Position numbers and translations under genes: made by a program. The notes beneath the pieces are model-generated. The model was not told where the DNA came from. It worked only from the letters and a program-made list of their open reading frames with translations, and made no database searches. A DNA stretch of 62,785 nt from Nitrospira sp. (GTDB lineage Bacteria; Nitrospirota; Nitrospiria; Nitrospirales; Nitrospiraceae). Of this stretch, positions 25,881-34,337 are shown piece after piece. Position 1 is the stretch's first letter. Each line of letters starts with the position of its first letter. Location of the stretch: contig JANDJE010000012.1 of NCBI GenBank assembly GCA_024331095.1, positions 1 through 62,785 on the forward strand, in the 5' to 3' direction.

Positions 25881-26933
25881 ATGTCTCGTTCTTTGTCTTC
25901 CATGAAGAGAGTCGGAGGTGTGGTCGGCGTCCTGATCTTGGCGTGCGCGGCCCTGAGCGGGGGGTGCAATCGCAGCGACGCGATCGTCGTGATTCAACCT
26001 CATCCCGCCAATCCGGATATTCTCTACGTAGCGACGAACGATTACATTTACAAGACGCGGGACGGAGGCCAGACGTGGGTCAATCTGTCCCAAGGGATGA
26101 GTCATTCGCGCGTCATCGCTCTGGCGATTGATCCGGTCTATCCGGCGACGGTGTACGCGGGAACGAAGGGAGACGCGGTGTACAAAAGTCACGACGGAGG
26201 CCAGCGGTGGACCTCCATGCGGAGGGGGTTGGATGACGCGACGATTACCTCGGTCGTCAATCAGTTGCTCTTTGATCCGGCCGACAGCCAACACCTCTTC
26301 GCGGCCACGACCATGGGCGTGTTTGAAACGAAGAACGGCGGAGAACATTGGGTCAAAAAAATGGAGGGCATGAAGGAAGTGCTGATGGTGACGGCGCTGG
26401 GAATGGATCCGACGCGACGAACCGTGCTGTACGCCGGCACGAGCGGCGGCGTGTACAAGTCCGTCGATCAAGCCGGCCGTTGGGAGCCGGTGAATAATGG
26501 CCTGGTGCCGCCGAATTTGCTCAAGGCGTCCCGCGCCTTGAACGTCACCGCCGTCCAGGTCGATCCCTACGAGCCGGACACCGTCTATGCCGCGACTCTG
26601 GCCGGGCTATACAAAACGACGGACGGGGCCAAGTCGTGGAAGAGGATCGGCGAATCGCTGGCCGATCAGATGATCGTGGCGATGGTCGTGGATCGGGCGC
26701 GGAGGGGCACGGTGTATCTCGCCGGGCGCGACGGGATCCATCGGAGCGAGGACGGGGGGATCACGTGGAAGACGATTAATCGGGGATTGGCCACGATGAA
26801 TGTCCGATCGCTGGTTCAGAGCGAGACGGACCCTCGGCTCTTCTACGCCGGCACGAACGGGAGCGGGTTATATCGAAGCCGCGACGCCGGAGACACCTGG
26901 GAAGCCATGCCGCCGGTGACGGTTCGGCGCTGA
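25881..26933 (+). CDS. Exported beta-propeller (BNR/YCF48-like repeat) lipoprotein
   Basis: The 350-residue precursor starts with a lipoprotein signal (GVLILACAALSGGC, cysteine about 29). The mature protein is built of about seven repeats of the Asp-box/BNR type: YKTRDGGQTWVNL, YKSHDGGQRWTSM, FETKNGGEHWVKK, YKSVDQAGRWEPV, YKTTDGAKSWKRI, HRSEDGGITWKTI, YRSRDAGDTWEAM. They are separated by LFAATTMG/YAGTSGG-like stretches, so a six- to eight-bladed propeller is likely. Related domains occur in sialidases and in the photosystem II factor YCF48. No catalytic residues are evident, so binding or assembly is more likely than hydrolysis. ATG 25902 is an alternative start. Confidence 0.8.
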   Translation: MSRSLSSMKRVGGVVGVLILACAALSGGCNRSDAIVVIQPHPANPDILYVATNDYIYKTRDGGQTWVNLSQGMSHSRVIALAIDPVYPATVYAGTKGDAVYKSHDGGQRWTSMRRGLDDATITSVVNQLLFDPADSQHLFAATTMGVFETKNGGEHWVKKMEGMKEVLMVTALGMDPTRRTVLYAGTSGGVYKSVDQAGRWEPVNNGLVPPNLLKASRALNVTAVQVDPYEPDTVYAATLAGLYKTTDGAKSWKRIGESLADQMIVAMVVDRARRGTVYLAGRDGIHRSEDGGITWKTINRGLATMNVRSLVQSETDPRLFYAGTNGSGLYRSRDAGDTWEAMPPVTVRR

Positions 26934-26945
26934 ACCGAACGGACA

Positions 26946-28025
26946 CTAGCGGCGGCGGTTGAGGTCGGAGTCCCCGATGGAAGGACCGACGCCGCGCAGC
27001 GGAATGGTCGATGTGCCGCCACGGTTTTGTGTCTTGTCGATTTCAAAGCCGGTGCTGTTGGAGAGGGTGGTGTCCTCCATCTCCGTGCCGGGTCGGTGGG
27101 GAAGACGGCTGTCATGCACGGCGTCCCCGCGCCTCGGTCGAAGCGATTCGTTGACGTTGCTGTACGGAGAGACGGCGGCGCCGATATCGGCGCCGAAGTG
27201 AGAGTTGAGCATCGTCTCTTCGATGTCACCGCCGATTCTGGTCGGCAAGGTCGTGTCCTGGATATCCATTCCGGTGGGGGCCGAAGACGGCGGTTGTTTG
27301 GCCCGGAAGTCTCTTCGGACGGCTTCTTCTTCCTCTTGGAGGAGCAGCCTGGTCCGTCCGGCCGTTTCGTAGTCCTGCTCCTCCAGGTTTTGCCGCAAGT
27401 CGCCGAGCCTTTCCAGACGTTGCCGAAGGCTTATCAAGTCCTCACGCGCGCGTGCGACCGTGCCAACGATTTCGCTCAACGTGAATTGCCGCGCGAACGT
27501 CCCCAGCTTCGGCGCCACTCCCGCTCCGCCGCCGAGCCCATCGCTGCCGGATCCGACCCCGAAACCGGCGGCGTTAAAAATGCCGTTGTGTTGTACGGCA
27601 TGGAGGATATGGTTCGCTTCGTCGATCAAAAGAAAGAGCTCTCTGCGCGCCTCGTCATCGGTCACACAACAGGCAAGGAAATGTCGATAGCGATCCGAAA
27701 ACCGCGTGGCCGCACTCTGTAGATCGACGATCTTAATGGGGACCCGATCGGGGAGGTCGTACCCCAACCGCTTCGCCTCCTCTCGAAACGATTCATCGTC
27801 CCGCCTGCTATACAGCGGGTGACAACCGCCTTTGAGGTTCGCCGAAATCTGTTGGTCTCGAGTTTTGTCGGGGCACCAATAGATGGGTGCCGGGGGGTTG
27901 AGCGGATTGTCCGGATCGAAGTTTTTGGCTTCGGGTCGGCCTGAGCCCAAAAATGCGGCAAGGGACAGGGCGAAGGAAAAGAAAATAACAAAGAAGCGTT
28001 TGTTGAGTCGATGAGGGAGCAACAT
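26946..28025 (-). CDS. Secreted hypothetical protein with C-terminal degenerate repeats
   Basis: The 359-residue precursor has an N-terminal signal (about 1-33, hydrophobic FFVIFFSFALSLAAFLGSG). Three parts follow. First comes a Cys-containing domain (about 35-150, with CPDKT, CHPLY, ACCVTDD). Next is a Gly-rich linker and coiled coil (about 185-245, Arg/Glu/Leu/Gln-rich). Last is a polar tail with imperfect copies of G-x-[D/E]-[I/M]-x-[D/E]-T-x-L (GMDIQDTTLP, GGDIEETMLN, GTEMEDTTLS, GFEIDKTQ). The tail resembles a repetitive adaptor region. Function unknown. The gene faces away from the dcw operon. Confidence 0.65.
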   Translation of the reverse strand: MLLPHRLNKRFFVIFFSFALSLAAFLGSGRPEAKNFDPDNPLNPPAPIYWCPDKTRDQQISANLKGGCHPLYSRRDDESFREEAKRLGYDLPDRVPIKIVDLQSAATRFSDRYRHFLACCVTDDEARRELFLLIDEANHILHAVQHNGIFNAAGFGVGSGSDGLGGGAGVAPKLGTFARQFTLSEIVGTVARAREDLISLRQRLERLGDLRQNLEEQDYETAGRTRLLLQEEEEAVRRDFRAKQPPSSAPTGMDIQDTTLPTRIGGDIEETMLNSHFGADIGAAVSPYSNVNESLRPRRGDAVHDSRLPHRPGTEMEDTTLSNSTGFEIDKTQNRGGTSTIPLRGVGPSIGDSDLNRRR

Positions 28026-28221
28026 GCGAACATTCTCTGGCTCATCCCTTTGGAAGTCAACGAAACGTCAAGAAGCAACAAAATTGATTTGGCGTGGAGG
28101 AGGGAATATTGAAGGCGGAAAAGGAGCCGCCGCCGCGATCAACTGGTATCGCCGCCGTTGAGAGCATGAAACCAGTTGAGAATTCAGGCGATGTCAGAGA
28201 TTGCAGATGCTGAATTTCCCA

Positions 28222-28249
28222 TTGACAACGAGAATGTGGAGAGTATACT
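28222..28249 (+). promoter_or_regulatory. Promoter of the dcw operon (upstream of rsmH)
   Basis: TTGACA (28222-28227) and TATACT (28244-28249) have a 16-base spacer; they match consensus at six and five positions. GTGGAGA direct repeats overlap and follow it. The predicted start is about 45 bases before rsmH. Confidence 0.85.
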
Positions 28250-28297
28250 CCCCACCTGTGTGGTATAAAGTGGAGAGATTTGGTTAAAACGTGGAGA
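28236..28297 (+). repeat. Three GTGGAGA direct repeats in the dcw promoter region
   Basis: GTGGAGA occurs at 28236-28242 (inside the spacer), 28270-28276 (within TAAAGTGGAGAG) and 28291-28297. The last copy also serves as the ribosome-binding site of rsmH. Start-to-start distances are 34 and 21 bases. MraZ-type regulators bind AAAGTG- or GTGG-containing direct repeats in front of mraZ/rsmH in other bacteria, so this may be an operator. The spacing differs from the about 10-base periods usually described. Confidence 0.5.
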
Positions 28298-28301
28298 TAG
28301 A

Positions 28302-29210
28302 TTGGAACACATTCCAGTCCTGGCAACTGAAGTCACAACGTGGTTACTTTCTCAAAATCCACGAGTCATTCTTGATTGCACGGTGGGATATGGTGGGCAT
28401 GCTGAAATGCTTCTGAGAAATTCGGATTCAACCATGAAATTAATTGGTCTGGATCGTGATAGTGAGGCGATTGCCTATTCAAAGGAGCGGTTGGCGGAAT
28501 TTGGAGATCGGGTGACGTTAAAACAGACAGATTATCGAGATCTCAAATGTTGCCTGAGGGACATGGGAGTTCCGCAGGTGGGGGGCGCGCTGTTTGATTT
28601 GGGAGTGTCGTCTCCTCAATTTGACGATCCCCGGAGAGGGTTCAGCTTCCGGGAAGACGGGCCGCTTGACATGCGCATGGACCAGACGGCGGGGATGACG
28701 GCGGCGATGTTGGTCAATCGGGAACCGGAGCATGCGCTGGCGGACATCATCTATCAGTATGGGGAAGAACGGTACGCCAGGCGGATCGCCCGTGCCATCG
28801 TCCGGGCGAGAGAGCAAAATCCGATCGAGACGACGGGCGAGTTGGCGTCGATCATCGCCCGGGCGGTTCCCGCCTCCTATCGCCACGGACGGATTCATTG
28901 CGCGACGAGAACGTTTCAAGCTCTGAGAATCGCCGTCAACCGCGAACTCGAAAGCCTGGAACCCGCGCTCGACGATGCGGCGGACCTGTTGGCGCCGGGC
29001 GGAAGACTGTGCGTCGTTTCCTTTCATTCGCTCGAGGATCGCATCGTGAAGCGGCTGTTTCGTTCGCTGGCGCAAGGGCCGGGCGCGCGGCTCTCGGTGC
29101 TCACCAAAAAACCCATCGTTCCCACGGACGAGGAATGTCAAGAAAATCCACGGGCGCGCAGCGCCAAGCTGCGAGTCGCCGAACGCGTGGTGGAAAGGAC
29201 GGCGCGATGA
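28302..29210 (+). CDS. rsmH: 16S rRNA C1402 N4-methyltransferase
   Basis: The 302-residue RsmH (MraW) begins with the family N-terminus EHIPVLATEV and has the SAM loop DCTVGYGGHAEMLL. It continues with DLGVSSPQFDDPRRGFSFR, PLDMRMD, HCATRTFQALRIAVNREL and RLCVVSFHSLEDRIVK. It methylates N4 of C1402 in the ribosomal decoding centre. The start is TTG (28302), preceded by GTGGAGATAG. It is the first gene of the dcw operon, and mraZ is missing in front of it. The first 200 bases are clearly AT-richer than the rest of the gene. The stop overlaps ftsL by four bases. Confidence 0.96.
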   Translation: MEHIPVLATEVTTWLLSQNPRVILDCTVGYGGHAEMLLRNSDSTMKLIGLDRDSEAIAYSKERLAEFGDRVTLKQTDYRDLKCCLRDMGVPQVGGALFDLGVSSPQFDDPRRGFSFREDGPLDMRMDQTAGMTAAMLVNREPEHALADIIYQYGEERYARRIARAIVRAREQNPIETTGELASIIARAVPASYRHGRIHCATRTFQALRIAVNRELESLEPALDDAADLLAPGGRLCVVSFHSLEDRIVKRLFRSLAQGPGARLSVLTKKPIVPTDEECQENPRARSAKLRVAERVVERTAR

Positions 29211-29539
29211 GGATTCTGGCCTGCCTCGGCGGCTTGTGCCTGGTGCTGGCGTTTGTGTGGGAGCGGGGCGACATCGTGCGGGTCGGATACCAGATCCAAC
29301 GGCTCAAGGCCGAGAAGACGCGCCTTGAGCGGGAGCGCGATCATCTTCGCGTGCAACTGTCCGCGCTCAGCGCACCGGACCGCATTGCCAAAGTGGCGAC
29401 CGAACGGCTGGGTATGACGTTGCCGCAAGATGGGCAGATCATCACGGTGAACTCCAGGACGGCGAGCCCTTCCGTTCCACGGTCCGTTCCGGCTGAAATC
29501 CGCGTGGCGCGAAACGATGTGGGCGAAGGGAGGAGATAG
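29207..29539 (+). CDS. ftsL: Cell division protein FtsL
   Basis: The 110-residue bitopic protein has a short N-terminus, one transmembrane segment (ILACLGGLCLVLAFVW) and a leucine/arginine-rich coiled coil (IQRLKAEKTRLERERDHLRV), then SAPDRIAKVATERLGM. FtsL forms a periplasmic coiled-coil trimer with FtsB and FtsQ that activates FtsWI. The family is recognised by size, layout and position between rsmH and ftsI, because its sequence is poorly conserved. The start overlaps the rsmH stop by four bases; its stop overlaps the ftsI GTG start by one base. Confidence 0.88.
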   Translation: MRILACLGGLCLVLAFVWERGDIVRVGYQIQRLKAEKTRLERERDHLRVQLSALSAPDRIAKVATERLGMTLPQDGQIITVNSRTASPSVPRSVPAEIRVARNDVGEGRR

Positions 29540-31263
29540 TGGCAGCCCCCCTTTCCCGCGGTCGTCGATTCTTCACGATCTTATTGCTTTTAAGCGGGTT
29601 CGGAGTAGTACTGTCTAGACTGGTCACGTTACAGGTTCTGCAAGCCGCCGAACTGACGGCCAAGGCGGACCGGCAACATCAAACGACCGTCTCGGTAGAG
29701 GGAGTGCGAGGCGCGATCGTCGATCGTCACGGAAAAGTACTGGCGATGAATCTGGAAGTGCCGTCGGTTTATGGTGTTCCGACCGTTCTCGACAGCCCCG
29801 CCCAAACAGCTCGGGAGCTGGCTCCTCTTTTACATGTGCGAAGGGAAGAGCTGGAGCGAAAGCTCCGCCAGCAGCGAGGATTCGTGTGGCTGGCCCGAAA
29901 AGTGGACCCAGACCGGCGACATCTGGTCGAGCGCGTATCTTCCATAGAGGGCGTCGGCGTCAAGATGGAGGGCCGGCGGTTCTACCCGAAGGGGCCGCTG
30001 TTGTCCCACGTGCTGGGCTTTGCAGGGATGGACGGAGAGGGGCTGGAGGGCATTGAACGTCGATATGAGAAAGAATTGCGCGGAGAAAAACGAGCGATCG
30101 TGCTCCAGAAAGACGCTCGAGGCCGCGCCGTCTTTCCGAAAGGCTTGTCGGAGGAGCCGGTTCCCGCGCCGGGCCACCAACTGGTGTTGACCATCGACGA
30201 GGTGATTCAATACATCGCGGAGAAGGAACTGGAGGAGGCCGTCGCCCGTTCTCGGGCCAAGTCGGGAACGGTGATCGTTCTGGATCCGGCCAGCGGAGCT
30301 CTGTTGGCCTTGGCCGTCAGCCCGCGATTTAATCCCAACGCGATCGCCGGGCTGGATCCGGATCGGTGGCGCAACCGAGCCGTGGCGGATGCGTATGAGC
30401 CGGGCTCGACGATGAAAGCGATATTGGCGGCGGCGGCGATCGAAGAAGGAGTGATGACGCCGACCGCGTTGGTCTATGGCGAACAAGGCCGCCTGGCCGT
30501 CTCCAACACCGTGATTCATGATCACGAGAAACTCGGCTGGATGTCGTTTGCGCAAGTGGTGCAGAAGTCGAGCAACGTCGGCGCGGCCAAGGTCGGCATG
30601 GCGCTGGGCGAAGAACGGCTGTATCGGTATCTCCGGGCCTTTGGATTCGGAGAGCGGACGGAGATCGATCTTCCCGGCGAAACGGCGGGATTGCTGAAAA
30701 ATCCCAAGGAGTGGGGAAAGAGGACGGCGGCGTCCGTTTCGATCGGGCAGGAAATCGGCGTGACGCCGATTCAAATGGTCTCGGCGATGGCGGCCATCGC
30801 GAACGGCGGGATATTGATGAAACCCTACGTGGTCTCGGAAATTCGAGATGCCCACGGGCGGCTCATCAAGCGGGTGCTCCCTTCCGCGAAGCGCCGCGTC
30901 ATTTCTCCGGAAACCGCGCGAACCGTCACCTCGATTCTCGAAGGAGTGGTGACGGACGGCACGGGAAGCAAAGCCGCGATCGACGGATTTCGCGTGGCTG
31001 GAAAAACCGGAACGGCCCAGAAAATCGATCCGCGCACGCGGGCCTATTCGACCACGAAGTTCGTCAGTTCCTTCGCGGGATATGTTCCGGCGGAGGATCC
31101 CAAATTGGCCATGATCGTGGTGATCGACGAGCCGAGCGGCGAGGCCTGGGGGGGGACCGTGGCCGCGCCGGTGTTTCGTCGAGTGGGCGAGCAAGTGTTG
31201 AAGTATTGGGGAATCTCATCGAATGAACCGGTCCGGCTTGCAATGGCGATCGCGAGGCGGTGA
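29539..31263 (+). CDS. ftsI: Division-specific penicillin-binding protein (FtsI/PBP3)
   Basis: The 574-residue class B transpeptidase has an N-terminal transmembrane anchor (about 11-30) and a pedestal domain with GAIVDRHGKVLA. The penicillin-binding domain carries all three motifs: S290-T-M-K293, S344-S-N346 and K489-T-G491. It cross-links septal peptidoglycan in the periplasm with FtsW. It ends without PASTA domains, unlike Gram-positive PBP2x. GTG 29539 is preceded by GGGAGGAG and overlaps the ftsL stop by one base; the end overlaps the murE start by four bases. Confidence 0.95.
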   Translation: MAAPLSRGRRFFTILLLLSGFGVVLSRLVTLQVLQAAELTAKADRQHQTTVSVEGVRGAIVDRHGKVLAMNLEVPSVYGVPTVLDSPAQTARELAPLLHVRREELERKLRQQRGFVWLARKVDPDRRHLVERVSSIEGVGVKMEGRRFYPKGPLLSHVLGFAGMDGEGLEGIERRYEKELRGEKRAIVLQKDARGRAVFPKGLSEEPVPAPGHQLVLTIDEVIQYIAEKELEEAVARSRAKSGTVIVLDPASGALLALAVSPRFNPNAIAGLDPDRWRNRAVADAYEPGSTMKAILAAAAIEEGVMTPTALVYGEQGRLAVSNTVIHDHEKLGWMSFAQVVQKSSNVGAAKVGMALGEERLYRYLRAFGFGERTEIDLPGETAGLLKNPKEWGKRTAASVSIGQEIGVTPIQMVSAMAAIANGGILMKPYVVSEIRDAHGRLIKRVLPSAKRRVISPETARTVTSILEGVVTDGTGSKAAIDGFRVAGKTGTAQKIDPRTRAYSTTKFVSSFAGYVPAEDPKLAMIVVIDEPSGEAWGGTVAAPVFRRVGEQVLKYWGISSNEPVRLAMAIARR

Positions 31264-32795
31264 AGTTCATTCCCAGGCTCGGTGGAACGACGATGACCTT
31301 TGCGGAACTCCTTCGGGCGCTTGAAGGACGGGTCGAGATCATCGATCGACAAGGCAATCATGCCGTGTCCGTCGGCGCCGTCACGGATGATTCTCGATCT
31401 GTTCCTCCCGGGAGCGTATTTGTGGCCGTGAAGGGCGAACGGGTGGACGGCCATGAATATGTTCCCGCGGCGGTGAAGGCCGGCGCAGTGGCATTGGTGC
31501 TGGAGCGGACGCCTCGGGATCTTCCGACTCCCTTCGCGTTGGTGGCGGATTCGAAAAAGTCACTGGGGTTTCTCGCAAGCCGATTCTACGGCGAACCGTC
31601 GTCCGCAATGCGCATGATCGGCGTGACCGGCACCAATGGGAAGACCACCACGACCTATTTGTGCCAGGCCATGCTGGAAACGATGGGGCTCCGGGTCGGT
31701 TTGATCGGCACCGTGGCCTACCGGATCGGGGGGCAAACGGTTCCGGCTTCGCAGACCACGCCCGGCGCGCTGGATTTGCAACAGTTGCTGGCCAAGATGG
31801 TTGCGGATCGTTGCGCGGCGGTCGTGATGGAGGTGTCCTCCCACGCGCTGGCCCAAGACCGCACCGCCGGCTGCGAATACGACGTCGCCGTGTTTTCGAA
31901 CCTGACGCAGGACCATCTCGATTTTCATAAGACGATGGAAGCGTATTTCCAGGCGAAATTGCGGCTATTCACCGGCCTGACGGGAACGAATAAATCGAAC
32001 AAGCGGGCCATTGTGAACATCGATGACCCGGCCGGAACACGGATCGCACGGCTGTGCCCCGCACCGGTTTGGACCTACGGGATCAGGGAAAAAGCCGATG
32101 TGCGGGCGGACAACGTTCGGCTGTCGATCGGAGGCGCCACCTTCACGGCCGTGACGCCGGCCGGATCGTTTCCCGTCGAGAGTCACCTTGTCGGCGAGCA
32201 CAATGTCTATAACCTGCTTGCCGCGATCGGGGTCGCGCTGCATGAAGGAGCCACCCCCGATCAAGTACGGGAGGCGGCGGCGCGTGTGACCAACGTGCCT
32301 GGACGATTCGAACGCGTGATGGCGGGACAGCCGTTTACGGTGGTCGTCGATTACGCCCACACGGAAGACGCCTTGATCCGGTTATTGACTGCCGCGCAGG
32401 CCGTCAAGACCGGTCGCATCATCACGGTCTTTGGATGCGGAGGAGATCGTGATCGGGGGAAGAGACCTAAAATGGGGAAGGCGGCCGTGCGACACAGCGA
32501 CGTCGTGATTTTGACCTCGGATAATCCAAGAACCGAAGATCCCCTGTCGATCTTGGGTGAAGTCGAGGCCGGCGTCATCGAAGCGTTACAAGAACGCCCC
32601 GACGTTCAGTATCAAAAGGCGGCCGATCGGCGAACGGCGATCGAGACGGCCGTCGGCCTGGCCCGTCCCGGTGACATGGTGGTGATCGCCGGCAAAGGGC
32701 ATGAAGACTACCAAATCATCGGGACGCAAAAATTTCATTTCGACGATCGCGAGGTGGCGCGCGAGGCCATCGAGCGGATCAAGCGTTGTGCGTGA
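31260..32795 (+). CDS. murE: UDP-MurNAc-tripeptide synthetase (meso-diaminopimelate ligase)
   Basis: The 511-residue ligase has the ATP motif VTGTNGKTTTTYL, VVMEVSSHALAQDR and PGRFERV. It also has DNPRTEDP, the motif that reads meso-diaminopimelate as the third residue and is the basis for predicting a meso-Dap wall. It adds the amino acid to UDP-MurNAc-L-Ala-D-Glu in the cytoplasm. Start GTG 31260 overlaps ftsI; ATG 31293 (MTFAELL) is the other candidate and matches the usual family N-terminus. Confidence 0.95.
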   Translation: MKFIPRLGGTTMTFAELLRALEGRVEIIDRQGNHAVSVGAVTDDSRSVPPGSVFVAVKGERVDGHEYVPAAVKAGAVALVLERTPRDLPTPFALVADSKKSLGFLASRFYGEPSSAMRMIGVTGTNGKTTTTYLCQAMLETMGLRVGLIGTVAYRIGGQTVPASQTTPGALDLQQLLAKMVADRCAAVVMEVSSHALAQDRTAGCEYDVAVFSNLTQDHLDFHKTMEAYFQAKLRLFTGLTGTNKSNKRAIVNIDDPAGTRIARLCPAPVWTYGIREKADVRADNVRLSIGGATFTAVTPAGSFPVESHLVGEHNVYNLLAAIGVALHEGATPDQVREAAARVTNVPGRFERVMAGQPFTVVVDYAHTEDALIRLLTAAQAVKTGRIITVFGCGGDRDRGKRPKMGKAAVRHSDVVILTSDNPRTEDPLSILGEVEAGVIEALQERPDVQYQKAADRRTAIETAVGLARPGDMVVIAGKGHEDYQIIGTQKFHFDDREVAREAIERIKRCA

Positions 32796-32830
32796 AAGAG
32801 AAATCCTCGTCGGAGGGACGCAAGATTCCC

Positions 32831-34279
32831 ATGCCCCTGTTTACCGTTGAAGAACTGAGGGAAGTGATCAGCACCACGGTCTTGTCGGGCGAGCGGCCCG
32901 GTTGGCTCAAGCGGCCCGTTCGGCGGGTTCATTTGGACAGCCGATCCATTCGACCGGGCGATTTGTTCGTGGCGATCAGGGGGGATCGGTTCGACGGTCA
33001 TGATTTCGTCGGGGAAGCGGTTTCCCGCGGAGCGATGGGCGCCATCGTTCAGGACTCTTTTGACGGCGCGTCGTTGATGAAGAAGATGGAGCGGAACGGA
33101 CGAACGCCGCTCATCCTGGGCGTTCGCGACCCCTTGTTCGCGTATCAGCAACTCGCCGCCCATCATCGCGGCCGGTTCGACATTCCGGTGGCGGCGGTGA
33201 CGGGAAGCAACGGCAAAACCACGACCAAGGAAATGGTGGCCGCCGTCTTGGCGAGGCGGTGGAGGGTGCTGAAAACCGAAGGCAATCTGAACAATCGGAT
33301 CGGCGTTCCCCAGACGTTGTTCCGTCTTGATGGCAGGCATGAGGCGGCCGTGATCGAGATGGGGGTCGATCGCGTCGGTCAGACGACGAGGCTCTGCGAG
33401 ATCGTCAGGCCGACCATCGGCATCGTGACCAACGTCGGTCCCGATCATTTGGAATTCTTCGGGAGCATGGAGGGATCGGCTCAGGCGAAGGCCGAGCTGC
33501 TGGATCTGCTCGCGGAAAGCGGCGCGGCCGTCTTGAACGCCGACGATCCCTATTTCGAGTATCTGGCGTCGAGGGCCCGGTGCCGCGTCGTGTCGTTCGG
33601 ATTGTCTCCGAAAGCCGACGTGCGGGCGACGGACATCAAGCCCGACCGGCGCAACGGAACGGTTTTCAATCTGACGCTGCCCGGGAAAGTTCGACACACG
33701 CCGGTGCGGTTGCACGTCCAAGGAGAGCACAACGTCATGAACGCCCTGGCCGCCGCGGCGGTCGGCTGCGAGCTGGGTCTTTCCGGAGGCCTGATCGCCA
33801 AAGGGCTCTCCCGTTTCAGAGCGGCGGCCATGCGGTCGCAAATCGTCGTGAGCCGCGGCGTCACGATCATCAACGATTGTTACAACGCCAACCCGGCGTC
33901 GATGAAGGCGGCGGTGCGGCTGTTGGCGCAACGGGGGAGCGGCCGGACGACGATCGCCGTCCTCGGCGAGATGCTGGAGCTGGGGGCCGACGCCGCCTCG
34001 ATGCATGAGGAGATCGGAGCGTTCGTGGCGGAGCAGGGAATTCACCGGCTGGTGGCGTGCGGGGCGTTGGGAAGGCACGTCGCGGCCGGAGCGGAGCGCG
34101 GCGGTTTGAATCGATCGAGAATCGTCCTTGTTCCCGACGCGGTTCGCGCGGGGGAGGCCGTCAAGGCCGTCGCGAAACCGGGCGACGTGGTGCTGGTCAA
34201 GGGGTCGCGCGGGATGAAATTGGAGCGGGCGATCGAAGCGTTGCAAGGGGTCGGAAGCGAGACCCGAAAGGCTTCATAA
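32831..34279 (+). CDS. murF: UDP-MurNAc-pentapeptide synthetase (D-Ala-D-Ala adding)
   Basis: The protein begins MPLFTVEELREVI and contains VHLDSRSIRPGDLFVAIRG, the ATP loop VTGSNGKTTTKEM, NLNNRIGVPQTLF and NDCYNANPASMKAA. It joins D-Ala-D-Ala to the UDP-MurNAc-tripeptide, the last cytoplasmic precursor step. The frame is open upstream to 32786, but the family N-terminus fits ATG 32831, with GGAGGG 13 bases before it. Start GTG 32792 would overlap the murE stop and cannot be excluded. Confidence 0.94.
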   Translation: MPLFTVEELREVISTTVLSGERPGWLKRPVRRVHLDSRSIRPGDLFVAIRGDRFDGHDFVGEAVSRGAMGAIVQDSFDGASLMKKMERNGRTPLILGVRDPLFAYQQLAAHHRGRFDIPVAAVTGSNGKTTTKEMVAAVLARRWRVLKTEGNLNNRIGVPQTLFRLDGRHEAAVIEMGVDRVGQTTRLCEIVRPTIGIVTNVGPDHLEFFGSMEGSAQAKAELLDLLAESGAAVLNADDPYFEYLASRARCRVVSFGLSPKADVRATDIKPDRRNGTVFNLTLPGKVRHTPVRLHVQGEHNVMNALAAAAVGCELGLSGGLIAKGLSRFRAAAMRSQIVVSRGVTIINDCYNANPASMKAAVRLLAQRGSGRTTIAVLGEMLELGADAASMHEEIGAFVAEQGIHRLVACGALGRHVAAGAERGGLNRSRIVLVPDAVRAGEAVKAVAKPGDVVLVKGSRGMKLERAIEALQGVGSETRKAS

Positions 34280-34337
34280 CCAAGAGTCTTCGTGAGAGGG
34301 GCTCGATCGCTCCGCATCACGAGATCCGAAACGGACC

